From: Prosopocoilus inquinatus
Lineage: Eukaryota; Arthropoda; Insecta; Coleoptera; Lucanidae
Length of the DNA: 64,000 nt
NCBI GenBank assembly: GCA_036172665.1
Contig: CM069877.1
Location: 27,181,001-27,245,000 of the forward strand
Reading direction: 5' to 3'
Translations under genes and position numbers: made by a program
Shown here: piece by piece, positions 45,003-55,194 of the stretch
Numbering within the stretch: the stretch's first letter is position 1
How the letters are laid out: the number at the start of each line of letters is the position of its first letter
Notes under the pieces: model-generated
Seen by the model: the letters and a program-made list of their open reading frames with translations, nothing else
What the model was told of the DNA's origin: nothing
Database searches by the model: none

Positions 45003-45692
45003 ATGAAGTTTCAACAACAGTCTTTAAAGTTACCCGTAAAAAATTTCGACGATGCAATCGCAAATGAAACCTTTAAACGTCACAGTGTTCTCTTCGGAGG
45101 ATCAAGTAAACGCGTTATCATTAGCGGGAGCTCAGGGGGTGGTAAAAGTAATTCCTTAGTGACATTATTAACCCATCCGAACGGATTACGTTTCCAAAAT
45201 TTATACATCTGCTGTAAGACCTTATCTCAGGGGAAGTATAAATTTCTCCGACATTTGCTATCAACAGTGCCCGAAATAGGTTACTTTGAAATTTCCGATA
45301 TTGAAAAAATGGTGTCACCTACAAATGTAAAAGAATATTCAGTCGTTGTTTTTGATGATGTTCAGTGTACTACACAAAATTTAATTAAAGAATATTTCTC
45401 CTTTGTACGTCATAGAAATGTTGACTGCTTTTATTTAAGTCAAACTTACAGTGCAATACCCAAACAAATGATTCGTGATAATTGTAATTTCTTAATACTA
45501 TTTCGTCAAGATTTCACAAATTTGAAACACGTTTACGATGATTACGTCAGCGGAGATATGACTATGGACCAGTTTCGTAATATCTGTTACGCTTGTTGGA
45601 AGGAACCGTTTGGTTTCTTAGTTATTGATACCGATTGTTCTATAAACGCAGGGAGATATCGTAAAGGATTCGACACGTACATATATCTTTAA
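45003..45692 (+). CDS. FtsK/HerA-type genome-packaging ATPase
   Basis: 229 aa from the ATG at 45003. Walker A GSSGGGKS lies about 42-49 residues in and Walker B VVVFDD about 114-119. QTYSAIPK and NFLILFRQD follow at the positions of the sensor/arginine elements of A32-like ATPases. In Polintons and related viruses it pumps DNA into the capsid. Intact. Confidence 0.9.
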   Translation: MKFQQQSLKLPVKNFDDAIANETFKRHSVLFGGSSKRVIISGSSGGGKSNSLVTLLTHPNGLRFQNLYICCKTLSQGKYKFLRHLLSTVPEIGYFEISDIEKMVSPTNVKEYSVVVFDDVQCTTQNLIKEYFSFVRHRNVDCFYLSQTYSAIPKQMIRDNCNFLILFRQDFTNLKHVYDDYVSGDMTMDQFRNICYACWKEPFGFLVIDTDCSINAGRYRKGFDTYIYL

Positions 45693-45781
45693 AACCACTA
45701 CATTTTACATAGTTCTTTCATTTTTACATAGTTCTACAGTTCTTCAGTACTGTAACAGACGTTAAAGGATGCGGATGCACC

Positions 45782-47008
45782 ATGAGTAACAAACTTAAAG
45801 CAGAATTAGCCACTGCGCGCGAAAGTTTGCGTACTAAATTAAAAACACTTAAATCCGATATTGCACAAGCAAAACATCATGCGGAGCAATCAAAAAAGTA
45901 TCTGCAGACAACTTATTCACCTATTGTAGAGCCACTCCGAGATATTGTCAATAAGCTAGATGTTTTTCGCAGCGTATTACCTATGAAAGAGGAGCAACAG
46001 TCATACGAAGCCAGTGAAAAGAGATTGAAAGAGGAGCCAAAGAGTTCTTTCCTACGAAAAAGACCGATTTATAAATTGAGATCTGATCCTTCTTTCATAC
46101 GAAGAAGACCGAGTTATAAATTAAAATCCGATCCTTCGTCGCGAATTGGATTGTCAGAGGAGCATGATGTGGGTACTTCAACGCCACTTGGACGTGAAAT
46201 TAAACAACCTTCCATCTTAGAAGATGAAGAAATTCTTGAGGTTCCTCATGAAAAGTCCACATCTCCAACTTCAAAATCTGTTTATGAAGAAGCAGAAGAA
46301 TATGACACCGAAAGCAGTAACCCCCCTGCGGACGAATCCCTGGCTCATGCTCGTACACTTCTAGAAGAACGAAAATCATTACTTCGGACTAGATTAGAAT
46401 CACCGCTGGTGGAAGCTGCCTTAGAATCGTATCATCCGTTAGCACGTGATTATGTTACACGATTTGAAACTGATGTAGAAAATGAATTCGATACAAAATA
46501 CGGTGTAAGAGAAGAAGATGAGAGATTGTTTGTTGGGAACCAGGAGCTTAAGTTTGACGGTCCCGATCTTGTAATTGGAGACTTGGCGTATAAGGGTACT
46601 AAAGGTTTATACGAGCTGGTTTTTAAGAAAAATCCAGAGAAATTTACGTTTCACGATGTGCGAGACTATAGAGATATATTGAGAAGAACTAGTGCGTTTA
46701 AAGTTAATTATAATCCCTCAGGGCGAATATCTGCAAGCAGAGGATTTAAATATGTGAATATTATAAAACCAATAATTCAGGGAAAACCACCAAACGTTTG
46801 GTGGGCGCGAAGCTGGAAAACAGGTGGAGCTTTGGAGAAAAAGCTTGTACCTAACAAATGTTTGCAGTATCAATACTGGGATGATCCTAACGAACTAGTA
46901 GAACGATTGCGTTTATTGAACGCATCCAAATCAGCAGGTCACTCCGCACATAACAATGAAATCATAGCGATCATTGAAGAATTAAAAGAGGCTAAAATTA
47001 TTTTGTAA
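45782..47008 (+). CDS. DUF8207-like Polinton protein, 408 aa
   Basis: An N-terminal helical coiled-coil-like region (LRTKLKTLKSDIAQAKHHAE) is followed by a variable acidic/basic linker. The C-terminal domain has GVREEDERLFVGNQELKF, LAYKGTKGLYELVFKKNP and DYRDILRRTSAF. This matches my memory of DUF8207 in arthropod Polinton proteins (YKGTPGLWELI pattern). The role is unknown, probably virion-associated because it lies between the ATPase and the integrase. Intact. Confidence 0.7.
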   Translation: MSNKLKAELATARESLRTKLKTLKSDIAQAKHHAEQSKKYLQTTYSPIVEPLRDIVNKLDVFRSVLPMKEEQQSYEASEKRLKEEPKSSFLRKRPIYKLRSDPSFIRRRPSYKLKSDPSSRIGLSEEHDVGTSTPLGREIKQPSILEDEEILEVPHEKSTSPTSKSVYEEAEEYDTESSNPPADESLAHARTLLEERKSLLRTRLESPLVEAALESYHPLARDYVTRFETDVENEFDTKYGVREEDERLFVGNQELKFDGPDLVIGDLAYKGTKGLYELVFKKNPEKFTFHDVRDYRDILRRTSAFKVNYNPSGRISASRGFKYVNIIKPIIQGKPPNVWWARSWKTGGALEKKLVPNKCLQYQYWDDPNELVERLRLLNASKSAGHSAHNNEIIAIIEELKEAKIIL

Positions 47009-47076
47009 ATTGTAGTATTTAGTGGAGTGCAAGCGAGCACACATTTCAGTTTCACATAGTTGTTGATTGATTCACA

Positions 47077-47460
47077 ATGACTATTGATAAGTTTGGAGGA
47101 CACGTTCATAAACACACAGTTTTCAAACACATTGCTGCTACACCATTATTTTACGAAACATTATTAGACTTTCAGAGTCAAGAGCTTAACGCCGAAAGTG
47201 TGTATTTGCTTTCAAATAGAGGTCACCAAACGACGTATACGATCCAAGAAACTTGCGTTGTTAAAAAAGTACTTATTCATCAACCTACTATTGTCAACAT
47301 TACAGTATCCATCAACGCTATAAATTGTACTGATACTTTAATTGGAAGAACGTTGAATGTGGGAGATCAAATCTCGTTTACTTGCACATCTTTAGTTTGT
47401 GCAGTTCCATTATTTGTTGAATTCATCGTAAGAAAACGAGTTCTAACTGAAAATGTCTAA
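47077..47460 (+). CDS. Small beta-rich Polinton protein
   Basis: 127 aa, starts MTIDKFGGHVHKHTVFKH. The FGGH-type start followed by beta-rich sequence is reminiscent of short virion surface proteins between DUF8207 and integrase in Polintons, but no firm family is known to me. Its stop overlaps the integrase start (ATGTCTAA), suggesting coupled expression or a spliced messenger. Confidence 0.5.
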   Translation: MTIDKFGGHVHKHTVFKHIAATPLFYETLLDFQSQELNAESVYLLSNRGHQTTYTIQETCVVKKVLIHQPTIVNITVSINAINCTDTLIGRTLNVGDQISFTCTSLVCAVPLFVEFIVRKRVLTENV

Positions 47461-48397
47461 TCTATCTTCTAATGTGAAACGTGATGTTGTTAATGAGTTG
47501 CACAAACCAGCAAGGAAAAACTTTCGCCGTCGTCGAGTAATAATAAAAGGACTCAGAGATCTCTTCCAAGCAGACTTAATTGAAATGCTACCTTATGCCA
47601 AGATAAACAAAGGATACAAATACATTCTGACAGTGATCAACGCATTTTCCAAGTATGCTTGGGGAATACCATTAAAAAATAAGACAGGTAAAGAAGTAAC
47701 CAAAGCTTTTCAATCGATTTTATCTGAAGGTAGAAATTCTGTACCGAAAAATATACAAACAGATAACGGAAAGGAATTTTACAATGCAGAGTTCCAAAAT
47801 TTAATGAAGAAATATAGAATTAATCACTATAGCGCATACTCTAATTTAAAAAGTTCGATAGTCGAAAGATTTAATAGAACCCTAAAACAAAAAATGTGGA
47901 AAGAATTTAGCATGCAAGGAAATTTCGGATGGTTCAATTTATAACCAAGGCTAATTGAAGAATACAATAACACTGTTCACAGTACGACGGGTTACAAACC
48001 CAGCAAGATAAATCAAAGAAATGCGCAAAGTATTTTACAGTCCGTCTACAGCAACCTTAAAATTGTGGATCCAAGAATTGCAAAATTTAAAATTGGAGAT
48101 CATGTGCGCATCAGTAAATACAGACAAGCATTTTCGAAGATGTACACTCCGAATTGGTCCAACGAAATATTTACCATTTCGTCGGTGCAGAATACTAATC
48201 CCAGAACATATCTAATTAAAGACGCTGATGGTGAAGCCATTCTTGGTGGGTTTTATGAGTACGAGTTACAAAAAGTAAAACATCCAGATATATATTTAAT
48301 TAATGTATTGAGAGAAAAAGGTAATAAAGCGCTCGTAAGTTATTTAGGATTGAGTTCTAAACATGATTCATGGATACCAAAACGCAATGTTTTATAA
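47453..48397 (+). pseudogene. Polinton integrase with chromodomain (one in-frame stop)
   Basis: One frame from ATG 47453 to 48397, interrupted by TAA at 47942-47944. The DDE core is present: FQADLIEML, then IQTDNGKEF and SSIVERFNRT, with about 33 residues between the last two acids. HKPARKNFRRRRV precedes it as in other Polinton integrases. After the stop are the YNNTVHSTTG block, an SH3-like region and a chromodomain-like end (ALVSYLGLSSKHDSWIP). Integrase inserts the linear element. The stop removes the C-terminal third in this copy. Not intact. Confidence 0.88.
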
Positions 48398-48508
48398 TAA
48401 ATATTTATTAACTACAACTGTAAACATACAATACTCACAATACACAATAAATGAATTTTACAAATTAATTTATTTACTTTCTAACAGAACTTATAAATAA
48501 AACATACT

Positions 48509-51500
48509 TTATTTATTTTCTAATTCTTTTTCCAGTTTTTCAATTAGTTCTTTTAGTGTTTTATCTCTTTCTATATCAGCAATTTTATGGTGACCCCACG
48601 CCAGAGTATGAATTTTGTCATCCAAAATATAACGTTTATCGTCTTTAGATGATAAGGCAATTTTATTTTTCAACTCTGTATACACCGTATGAAAATCTGA
48701 GTGAAACACGTACATCTTTTTAAAAATAAAACCATCTCGTTCAATGATTTCTTTGTAGTCATCTACAGATAAGTATTTATCTATAACGTATTTTTTAACA
48801 CCTTTTGCTTTCTTAGTACATTTTGAAATAAGCTTTACACAGTAGGCTTTCGCACCGGTCCCGATAAAAGATTCTATAACCTGTCCTGCGTATTCGTCTT
48901 TAAATCGTCCAATAACTGATTCAGTTCGAGGCATTTCATGTACATTATTCGGTGGGTAATTTGAAGTATCAAATTTATCTAAATTTTGCTTTATGTCATC
49001 GTATACATTATCAGTATTAACGGTCAGTATTAAACTATCCGTATCAGTATATAATAAAGCTGCTCTATTGTTATATTTTCGCTTTATAAAATTGTAATAA
49101 AAATCGTACATTACTGTTTTTGATATTTCCAAAACACAAAACCCTACGTATAAAGGTTTATTATAATTTACTTGTACTTTGCATAATTCTATTGCGGCCA
49201 GGTGATCACTAAAAATTTTACTCGATTTATAGTTTGGTTTAGCTATCAATGATTCAGCTCCCGGTCTTCGATTATGGGTTTCCCAGCTGGTGGCCAATTT
49301 AATGTCGACGCGATTCTCAACATTTTCCATAGTTTTACCGAAAACACTATTATTTAATAATTTGTAAAAATTTTTTTCGAATTCGTTTTTAGCTTCAGCT
49401 CGTTTTTGTGAATTAAAGTCTATGTATATTTTTAGCCAACGAGATTGCTTAAATTTAATTGCCCTATGAATTTGGTTTAATATTAAACCATTTTCCAAAC
49501 ATTGTTTCAGATTTAAATAGTGAATTATGTATTTCCTTTTGTTGTACAGATTTGGAATAAGTTTACCATATTTCGAATTTGGAGGAATTATGTTTTCCGG
49601 ACAAAATGGTAATTCGTTGTGGTTGTCATGTAAATGAGTCGGGTATTCCAAATCTACTTCGAATATGTACCCGACATCTGAATTTTCTTCTAACTCTGAA
49701 ATGTTAAGATTGTTAATCTCTTCTGTACACAACCAAGTAAATTCTCCCCACGGAAATCTGGAACACATTGCGTGACCGTACAGATTTGTAGCATCAAGAT
49801 ATAGTAAATATTTAGTTGCCTTCTTAGAGTCAAAACCATGCACAAATTTATTATTAGCGTTTTCGATTCTTTTAGTGCACATACTCACTCCACCGCGTAT
49901 ACCCATTCTAAAAAAATGTAGCATATCAACATCTTGCAGTAACTCTAATTTAATTTTTGTCATTCTTAACATTGCATCCCAACTTAATCCTGGAGCGGTG
50001 AAAAAATGGCAAGTATCTAGTTTGTAATTATCAATACAAAGGTCTCTGAAATTTTCAAATACGTCTGCCAACAGTAAAACATCAGATGTTACGTATACAT
50101 CACTGTAATCACCCATAGTTTTACAAAAAAATTTTGTGCAAATCGTTTTTGATTGCAGTGAGAACCTCGAGCAGCCTCTGGACAGCTGTTTCAGCCCTGC
50201 TTGGGGCTTCTTCAGCAGAAACGTAGCTCGACATTCCCACTGCAGACCAAAAACGACTTGCCCAATTCATTCGCAAATGCGATGTAAGAATGATGAACAT
50301 ATAAAATAGCGACATCTTACTATCGCTTTTTGACCTAACATTGCAGTAGGATAGACAAATTGAAGCGGGATTTGCTCCTAATGAGTCCCCCATGCAAGGC
50401 GGCCATTAGGAGCAAATCCCGCTTCAATTTGTCTATCCTACTGCAATGTTAGGTCAAAAAGCGATAGTAAGATGTCGCTATTTTATATGTTCATAGTTTT
50501 ACAGTTAAATAAATTCCAAACGCGCTGTGCTCTCTCATAATCTTCATCACTTACGTGTTCATCATACAGCACATCATAAAAATCTTTCTTAGAAGGTAAA
50601 GTGGCAAAATCTAATTTCATGAGTGAGTCAATAAAACAATACGGGAAAATTCCTTTTTGACGTATTAATTTAAACATCTCCTCATCATTAAAATATTTTC
50701 TAATTTCCCTACATTGCCAATCTTCCAAGTATGAACTTAATTTCTCTAAAGACGATTGCATGAAACGAAAAGAATCTACAAATCTTATTTTGAAATATAC
50801 TTTACGCTTTTTACCTTTACAGTCTGTCTTATCCCCCACGTGTATTAATTTCGAAAAGGATATATATTTTTCCTTATTTTGTGCGATCACGTCCACATCT
50901 TCACCTTCTAATGCCATTGTCTTTACAAACAAGTGACTGTCATAATTAGAAAGATTATGAAAAAACACTGGAATAAATTTTGGTATTTTAAAATTAATGT
51001 TGCACACAGAGTGAGCAGCACCTCTAAACGCTCCCGATAAATGTTCGTGATCACGCACCTTCTCCTTAACATCTAATATTGGTTTTTCACAAATATGACA
51101 CATTGTTGCACGGTCGTATGCCTCTTTTTCTTCTCGTGTTAAATCAGTCATCGGCTCAATTTTACTTAAATATTTATCGTAAATTTCTTTAATATCTTTT
51201 TCTAACCATTTTATAAACTCAGTGGCGGCATTCTCTCCGCGATATAACTTTAACATTGACAAATTTGCATTGAAACTGCACTTAATGTAATATGCAAATG
51301 AATGAGGTTCGTGTTCATAACACTTAACAGTGAAAGATTTATCTGGATTTGGTTCTACTCTGTCCAGTGGTTTTAGCAATGCTTCGAAATCGGCATATAT
51401 AACAAAAGGAAGTTTTAACTGTTTTTCAAAATTTTCAAATTGTAATATATTCTCTGGCAAAGATTCACCATACTTATTTATTTTTAACTCTGTCGATGGT

Positions 51501-52740
51501 AAAACTGTTTTGATAACTTTACAGTCTTCCCTCTCGTGTCGTTGCAATTTTTCAATACATGGAAAATACACTAAACATCCTTCACAAATATATTTCTCGT
51601 GACCGTGATGTGAAGTCTGTTTTGACACTAAACGTGATAAATTTTTAATCCAACAATAGTGAGTATTTCCGTTGTTGTCATCAATTAATAATAAGTTTAT
51701 ATGAATATTTTTTCTATTTTTAGTAAAATGTAACGGTCCTACAACTTCATCAACCGTAACCTTACCATTATAATGGGAACCGAGTCCGTAGACGTTTATA
51801 GAAATATTGTTCTTGCTTTCAAATTTCTTCACGTCACAAACTTTCAGTGGAAATTCTAGGTCAGTGAAATCCGCTACTGTGTTATAATGGGGATACGAAG
51901 ACATCCTTTGAGGAAGACCTGTCGGTTGACCCATCGCTGACGTTATCGCCCAGGCAAAGCAAGCGTTGTCGTTATTTCTAACATTTATGACAGCTTTCTT
52001 CGCACTTATTGAAGACGGTAATGGCATGAAGCTGGATGCTTTCAGTGGATTGTATTTATTAATGTTGACTTCCATATATAAAATTCTGCACAAAGTCCAT
52101 CCTGTAACAATATTTGCAACTTTAAGTTTTATTCTAAACGATTGCACCTATTATTTGTTTTACCTGAATCTCTCTCCTGAAATTCCGACATTTTTACATG
52201 TATTTCGTTTACAAAATCACGATATATATTGTATATATCAGTTCCAAAACAAGTTATTTTATTCTTGGTGTTAAAAGATTTTATCTCAGAACTTTCTTTA
52301 GAATCTAAGAAATATACTCCGAAAATTTCCACATTCCACTTTAATGCTTTATGGATGTCTAATATACTTTGAACCAAAGTTAGTACTTTTTCTTGAATAT
52401 TGTACATAAAATCCTCAACATCGACATAATTGTAAGGTTCCGTTATACGGTACGTTACGATTTTGTCTCCGAATGCACCAGCTATCTTCTCCACGCCGTT
52501 ATCGACGACCACAAAAGCATTACTTTTATGTGAATTACTACGCAAATGTGCTGAGAAACACTTTCTGCTGACGTATATTTCACACACATCACATTTCATA
52601 ACGTTCACCTGGTCAACAACTTTGGACGGTCCGGCAATTTCATCTAATTTCAAACGTTTTCCCTGGCAAGACGTACGCAAATGACGATTCATATTATCGA
52701 TTCGCGTAAATTGTTTGCCACACTGATTGCAATCAAACAT
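48509..52740 (-). pseudogene. Polinton protein-primed DNA polymerase B, spliced and split by a foldback insertion
   Basis: Starts at ATG 52740 with two C2H2-like fingers (CNQCGKQF, CDVCEIYVSRKC). A 62-nt intron, 52164-52103 (GTAAAA donor, TTACAG acceptor), joins this N-terminal part in phase to the body. Exonuclease motifs follow: YADFEA and NLSNYDSHL. A 378-bp foldback insertion (with 12-bp duplication) interrupts the gene at 50114-50503. Beyond it are DVLLLADVF (third exonuclease motif), YLLYLDATNLYG (motif A), LLNNSVFGKTMENV (motif B) and YTDTDSLI (motif C), down to the stop at 48509. Apart from the insertion the frame is continuous. It would replicate the element by protein priming. Confidence 0.9.
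50126..50491. mobile_element. Foldback element inserted in the polymerase gene
   Basis: Flanked by CATAGTTTTACA at 50114-50125 and 50492-50503, a 12-bp direct repeat. The right part is a near-perfect palindrome: about 50292-50386 and 50406-50495 are reverse complements around AGTCCCCCATGCAAGGCGGC. The left part (50126-50290) is related in inverted orientation to 53700-53917. No coding capacity; inactive foldback/MITE type. Confidence 0.85.
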
Positions 52741-52899
52741 GTTTTATAATTTTAATAAGCACTATCACGTTCACTACGTTCAATAAGTTGGTAAACTCAA
52801 TCTGAGGGTCAACCGTCGTCTGCGGATATCAAATTAAACACCTCCTTAAATATTCAATAACAGGTTGCGTCAGGGTTATTTCAAAACAATTACATTTGA

Positions 52900-53630
52900 G
52901 TCACCGCGCTTCAAGGTCCGTTACGAGGTCACCTCAGTCATTTCAAGGTCGCCTCAAGGTCACCCCAAGGTCATTTAAAGGTCACCTCAGAGTCATTTCA
53001 AGGTCACCTCGAGGTCATTTCAAGGTCATTTCAAGGTTATTTCAAGGTCACCTCAAGGTCATTTCAAGGTCACCTCGAGGTCATTTCAAGGTCACCTCAA
53101 GGTCATTTCAAGGTCACCTCGAGGTCATTTCAAGGTCACCTCAAGGTCATTTCAAGGTCACCTCAAGGTCATTTCAAGGTCACCTCGAGGCCATTTCAAG
53201 GTCACCTCAAGGCCATTTCAAGGTCACCTCAAGGTCATTCCAAGGTCACCTCAAGGTCATTCCAAGGTCACCTCAAGGTCATTTCAAGGTCACCTCAAGG
53301 TCATTTCAAGGTCACCTCAAGGTCATTTCAAGGTCATTTCAAGGTCACCTCAAGGTCATTTCAAGGTCATCTCAAGGTCACCTCAAGGTCATTTCAAGGT
53401 CACCTCAAGGTCATTTCAAGGTCACCTCGAGGTCATCTCAAGGTCACCACAAGGTCATTTCAAGGTCACCTCAAGGTCATTTCAAGGTCACCTCAAGGTC
53501 ACCTCACGGTCATTTCAAGGTCACCTCAAGGACATTTCAAGGTCACCTCAAGGTCATTTCAAGGTCACCTCAAGGACATTTCAAGGCCACCTCAAGGTCA
53601 TTTCAAGGTCACCTCAAGGTCATGACCTAG
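52900..53630 (+). repeat. Polinton right-end array of TCAAGGTCA repeats
   Basis: About 60 tandem CAAGGTCA-type units in alternating CACCTCAAGGTCATTTCAAGGT spacing. The open frame through it is a repeat by-product. TCAAGGTCA is the consensus half-site of monomer-binding nuclear receptors (Ftz-F1/NR5A, ERR), which may be coincidence. Related AAGGTC units occur at the left end. Confidence 0.85.
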
Positions 53631-53631
53631 G

Positions 53632-53917
53632 GATTTGCTCCTAATAAGTCCCCCATGCAAGGCAGCCATGCTTGGTGTCAAAGCATAATGAAAGATTTTA
53701 GAAAAAATTTTGTGCGATAGTAAGATGTCGCTAATTTACCTGTTCATCACTCTTACATCGCAATTGCGAATAAATTGGACAAGTGGCTTTTGTTTGCAGT
53801 GGGAATGTCGAGCTATGTCTCTGCTGAAGAAGCCCCAAGCAGGGCTGAAACAGCTGTACAGAGGCTGCTCGAGGTTTTCACTGCAATCAAAAACGATTTG
53901 CACAAAATTTTTTCTAG
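53632..53917. repeat. Copy of the repeat family found in the polymerase insertion
   Basis: GGATTTGCTCCTAATAAGTC and CCCCATGCAAGGC, then GAAGAAGCCCCAAGCAGGGC and TGCAATCAAAAACGATTTGC, match segments of 50126-50420 in rearranged or inverted order. It lies next to the Polinton right end. Confidence 0.7.
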
Positions 53918-53959
53918 AAAGTTATGAATCACATTTTTTCGATCTAATGCGATCAATTA

Positions 53960-54370
53960 TTTCGAGAAAATCACTCCTTTGATGGTATTTTGATTTTTAA
54001 CGTTTTTACAGTATTTGAAATTTTCATTAGGTTTTAACTAATTTTTTTCGACAGAATATGTTTCTTAGCTTAATTCAACAGAACATTTTTTTCTGAGTAC
54101 GCTGATACCAAATACGTCATATTTTCTTTGAAAATAATTTTAGTAGAGCATGTCTAATTGAAATTTTACACTCCCTTTATTTCAAACGACTTTCAAAGAA
54201 AATATGTTGTATTTGGTATCAACGTACTCAGAACGAAATGTTTTGTTGAACTAGGCTAAGAAACATATGAGTTTCTATTAAAAAAATTAGTTACGACCTA
54301 ATGAAAATTTCAAATGCTGTAAAAATGTTAAAAAGCAAAATACATTCAAAGGAGTGACTTTCTCGAAACT
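53960..54370. mobile_element. Large foldback (MITE-like) repeat
   Basis: Diverged inverted arms of about 180 bp (about 53960-54143 and 54191-54370): TCGAGAAAATCACTCCTTTG at the left, CAAAGGAGTGACTTTCTCGA at the right. A following CACTTCCGGCGAAACCGGAA stretch (54400-54425) has the look of a transposon end. Confidence 0.7.
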
Positions 54371-54826
54371 TTCTAGATTCAAAAATAAAAAAGTTGTTTT
54401 TTTCACTTCCGGCGAAACCGGAAATCCTATGACGACTAGTAGTATGTCGAAAAATTCCATTGTTTGCTTAATTTATTGTCTCCAAAAATTCAGGTTAATC
54501 GATTAATAAACAAAGATTCTAGAAGGGTGAGCACATGGCGCGGGACACCCGGTATATGCTTCAAATTGCCACATTAATTTTTTCCAAAATAGAATCATTG
54601 CGAATTTGAACAAAAATTTTAAAGAAAAAAATGTAATCACTGAATAACATTTGTGATTAGATTTAAATTGTTAGAATTCAATTGATAAAAACTAAGATTT
54701 TTAGCAGCCCCCATAAAAGTTACGGAAATGAAATTCATTATTAAATTAAAAAATCATAATTAAAATACAAGAAAAATTTTCGGCAAAACATTATTAAATT
54801 TTAGATTTGAGGCGCACTCCACCAAA
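54371..54826 (-). other. Remnant 5' leader of the split retrotransposon
   Basis: AT-rich. On the minus strand TTTGGTGGAGTGCGCC starts directly at the LTR border (54826) and fits a primer binding site. The gag N-terminal coding sequence was not found here. Confidence 0.4.
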
Positions 54827-55073
54827 TGTAACGTTGACTTATTGGTAATCTGTTTTTTACCAAGAAGTAACGTATTAGGGGTTGCGTAGCTGAATTAATG
54901 TAGGACAAAAAAACATCAAGTACATTTATTTAAACTATAAGATACACTTACATGTCAGAAGCACTATTATGGACGACATACATAGTTCTCGCACTATAAT
55001 CAGTATATCGATGACTTCTCTCTTGCTATCGGAAAATCTCTCAGTATATATGCCTGGAGTTGACCTACTTTCT
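54827..55073 (-). repeat. 5' LTR of the split retrotransposon, first part
   Basis: Matches 27462 onward from TGTAACG to GACCTACTTTC. Positions 54979-55073 are present again at 57439-57532, so the two 5' LTR pieces overlap by about 95 bp. Confidence 0.75.
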
Positions 55074-55188
55074 TTTCTCTCTTACCAATGGTTTTGAATA
55101 TCCCATCAGTTGGTGTTCCACGTTTCAGATTCATCTCAAAAACTTCCAATTTTTTCCAACATTGAGGATCCACAAGTAGATCACCCAT
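55074..55188 (-). CDS. Truncated frame of the virus-like insert
   Basis: ATG at 55188, seven bases after the preceding stop. It encodes MGDLLVDPQCWKKLEVFEMN and more before running into LTR sequence at 55073. Too short to identify; its 3' end was lost at the junction. Confidence 0.35.
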
Positions 55189-55194
55189 TTTGTC

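Larger units (their letters stand above)
34303..53630. mobile_element. Polinton/Maverick (adintovirus-like) element, about 19 kb
   Basis: Carries the Polinton gene set: type-B polymerase, retroviral-type integrase, adenain-like protease, FtsK/HerA ATPase, hexon-like and penton-like capsid proteins, plus a PLA2-domain protein known from adintoviruses. Virion genes and integrase are on the plus strand, the polymerase on the minus strand. The left end has a 39-bp palindrome and a repeat array rich in AAGGTC/GGAGGAGG; the right end is a long array of TCAAGGTCA repeats. No clean long terminal inverted repeat or 6-bp target duplication was found, so the exact ends are uncertain. Damage seen: one stop in the integrase and one foldback insertion in the polymerase. 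Confidence 0.9.

Noticed and set aside
52896..53630. 244-codon Ser/Lys/His/Gly repeat frame
   Set aside because: Translation of the AAGGTCA array; the repeat length simply avoids stops.
52900..53630. CRISPR-like regular repeats
   Set aside because: Repeats have no unique spacers, the genome is eukaryotic and no cas-like genes occur.
34303..53630. Classical long terminal inverted repeats and 6-bp target duplication of the Polinton
   Set aside because: Both ends have AAGGTC-rich arrays but I could not align a long inverted repeat or find a matching 6-bp duplication.
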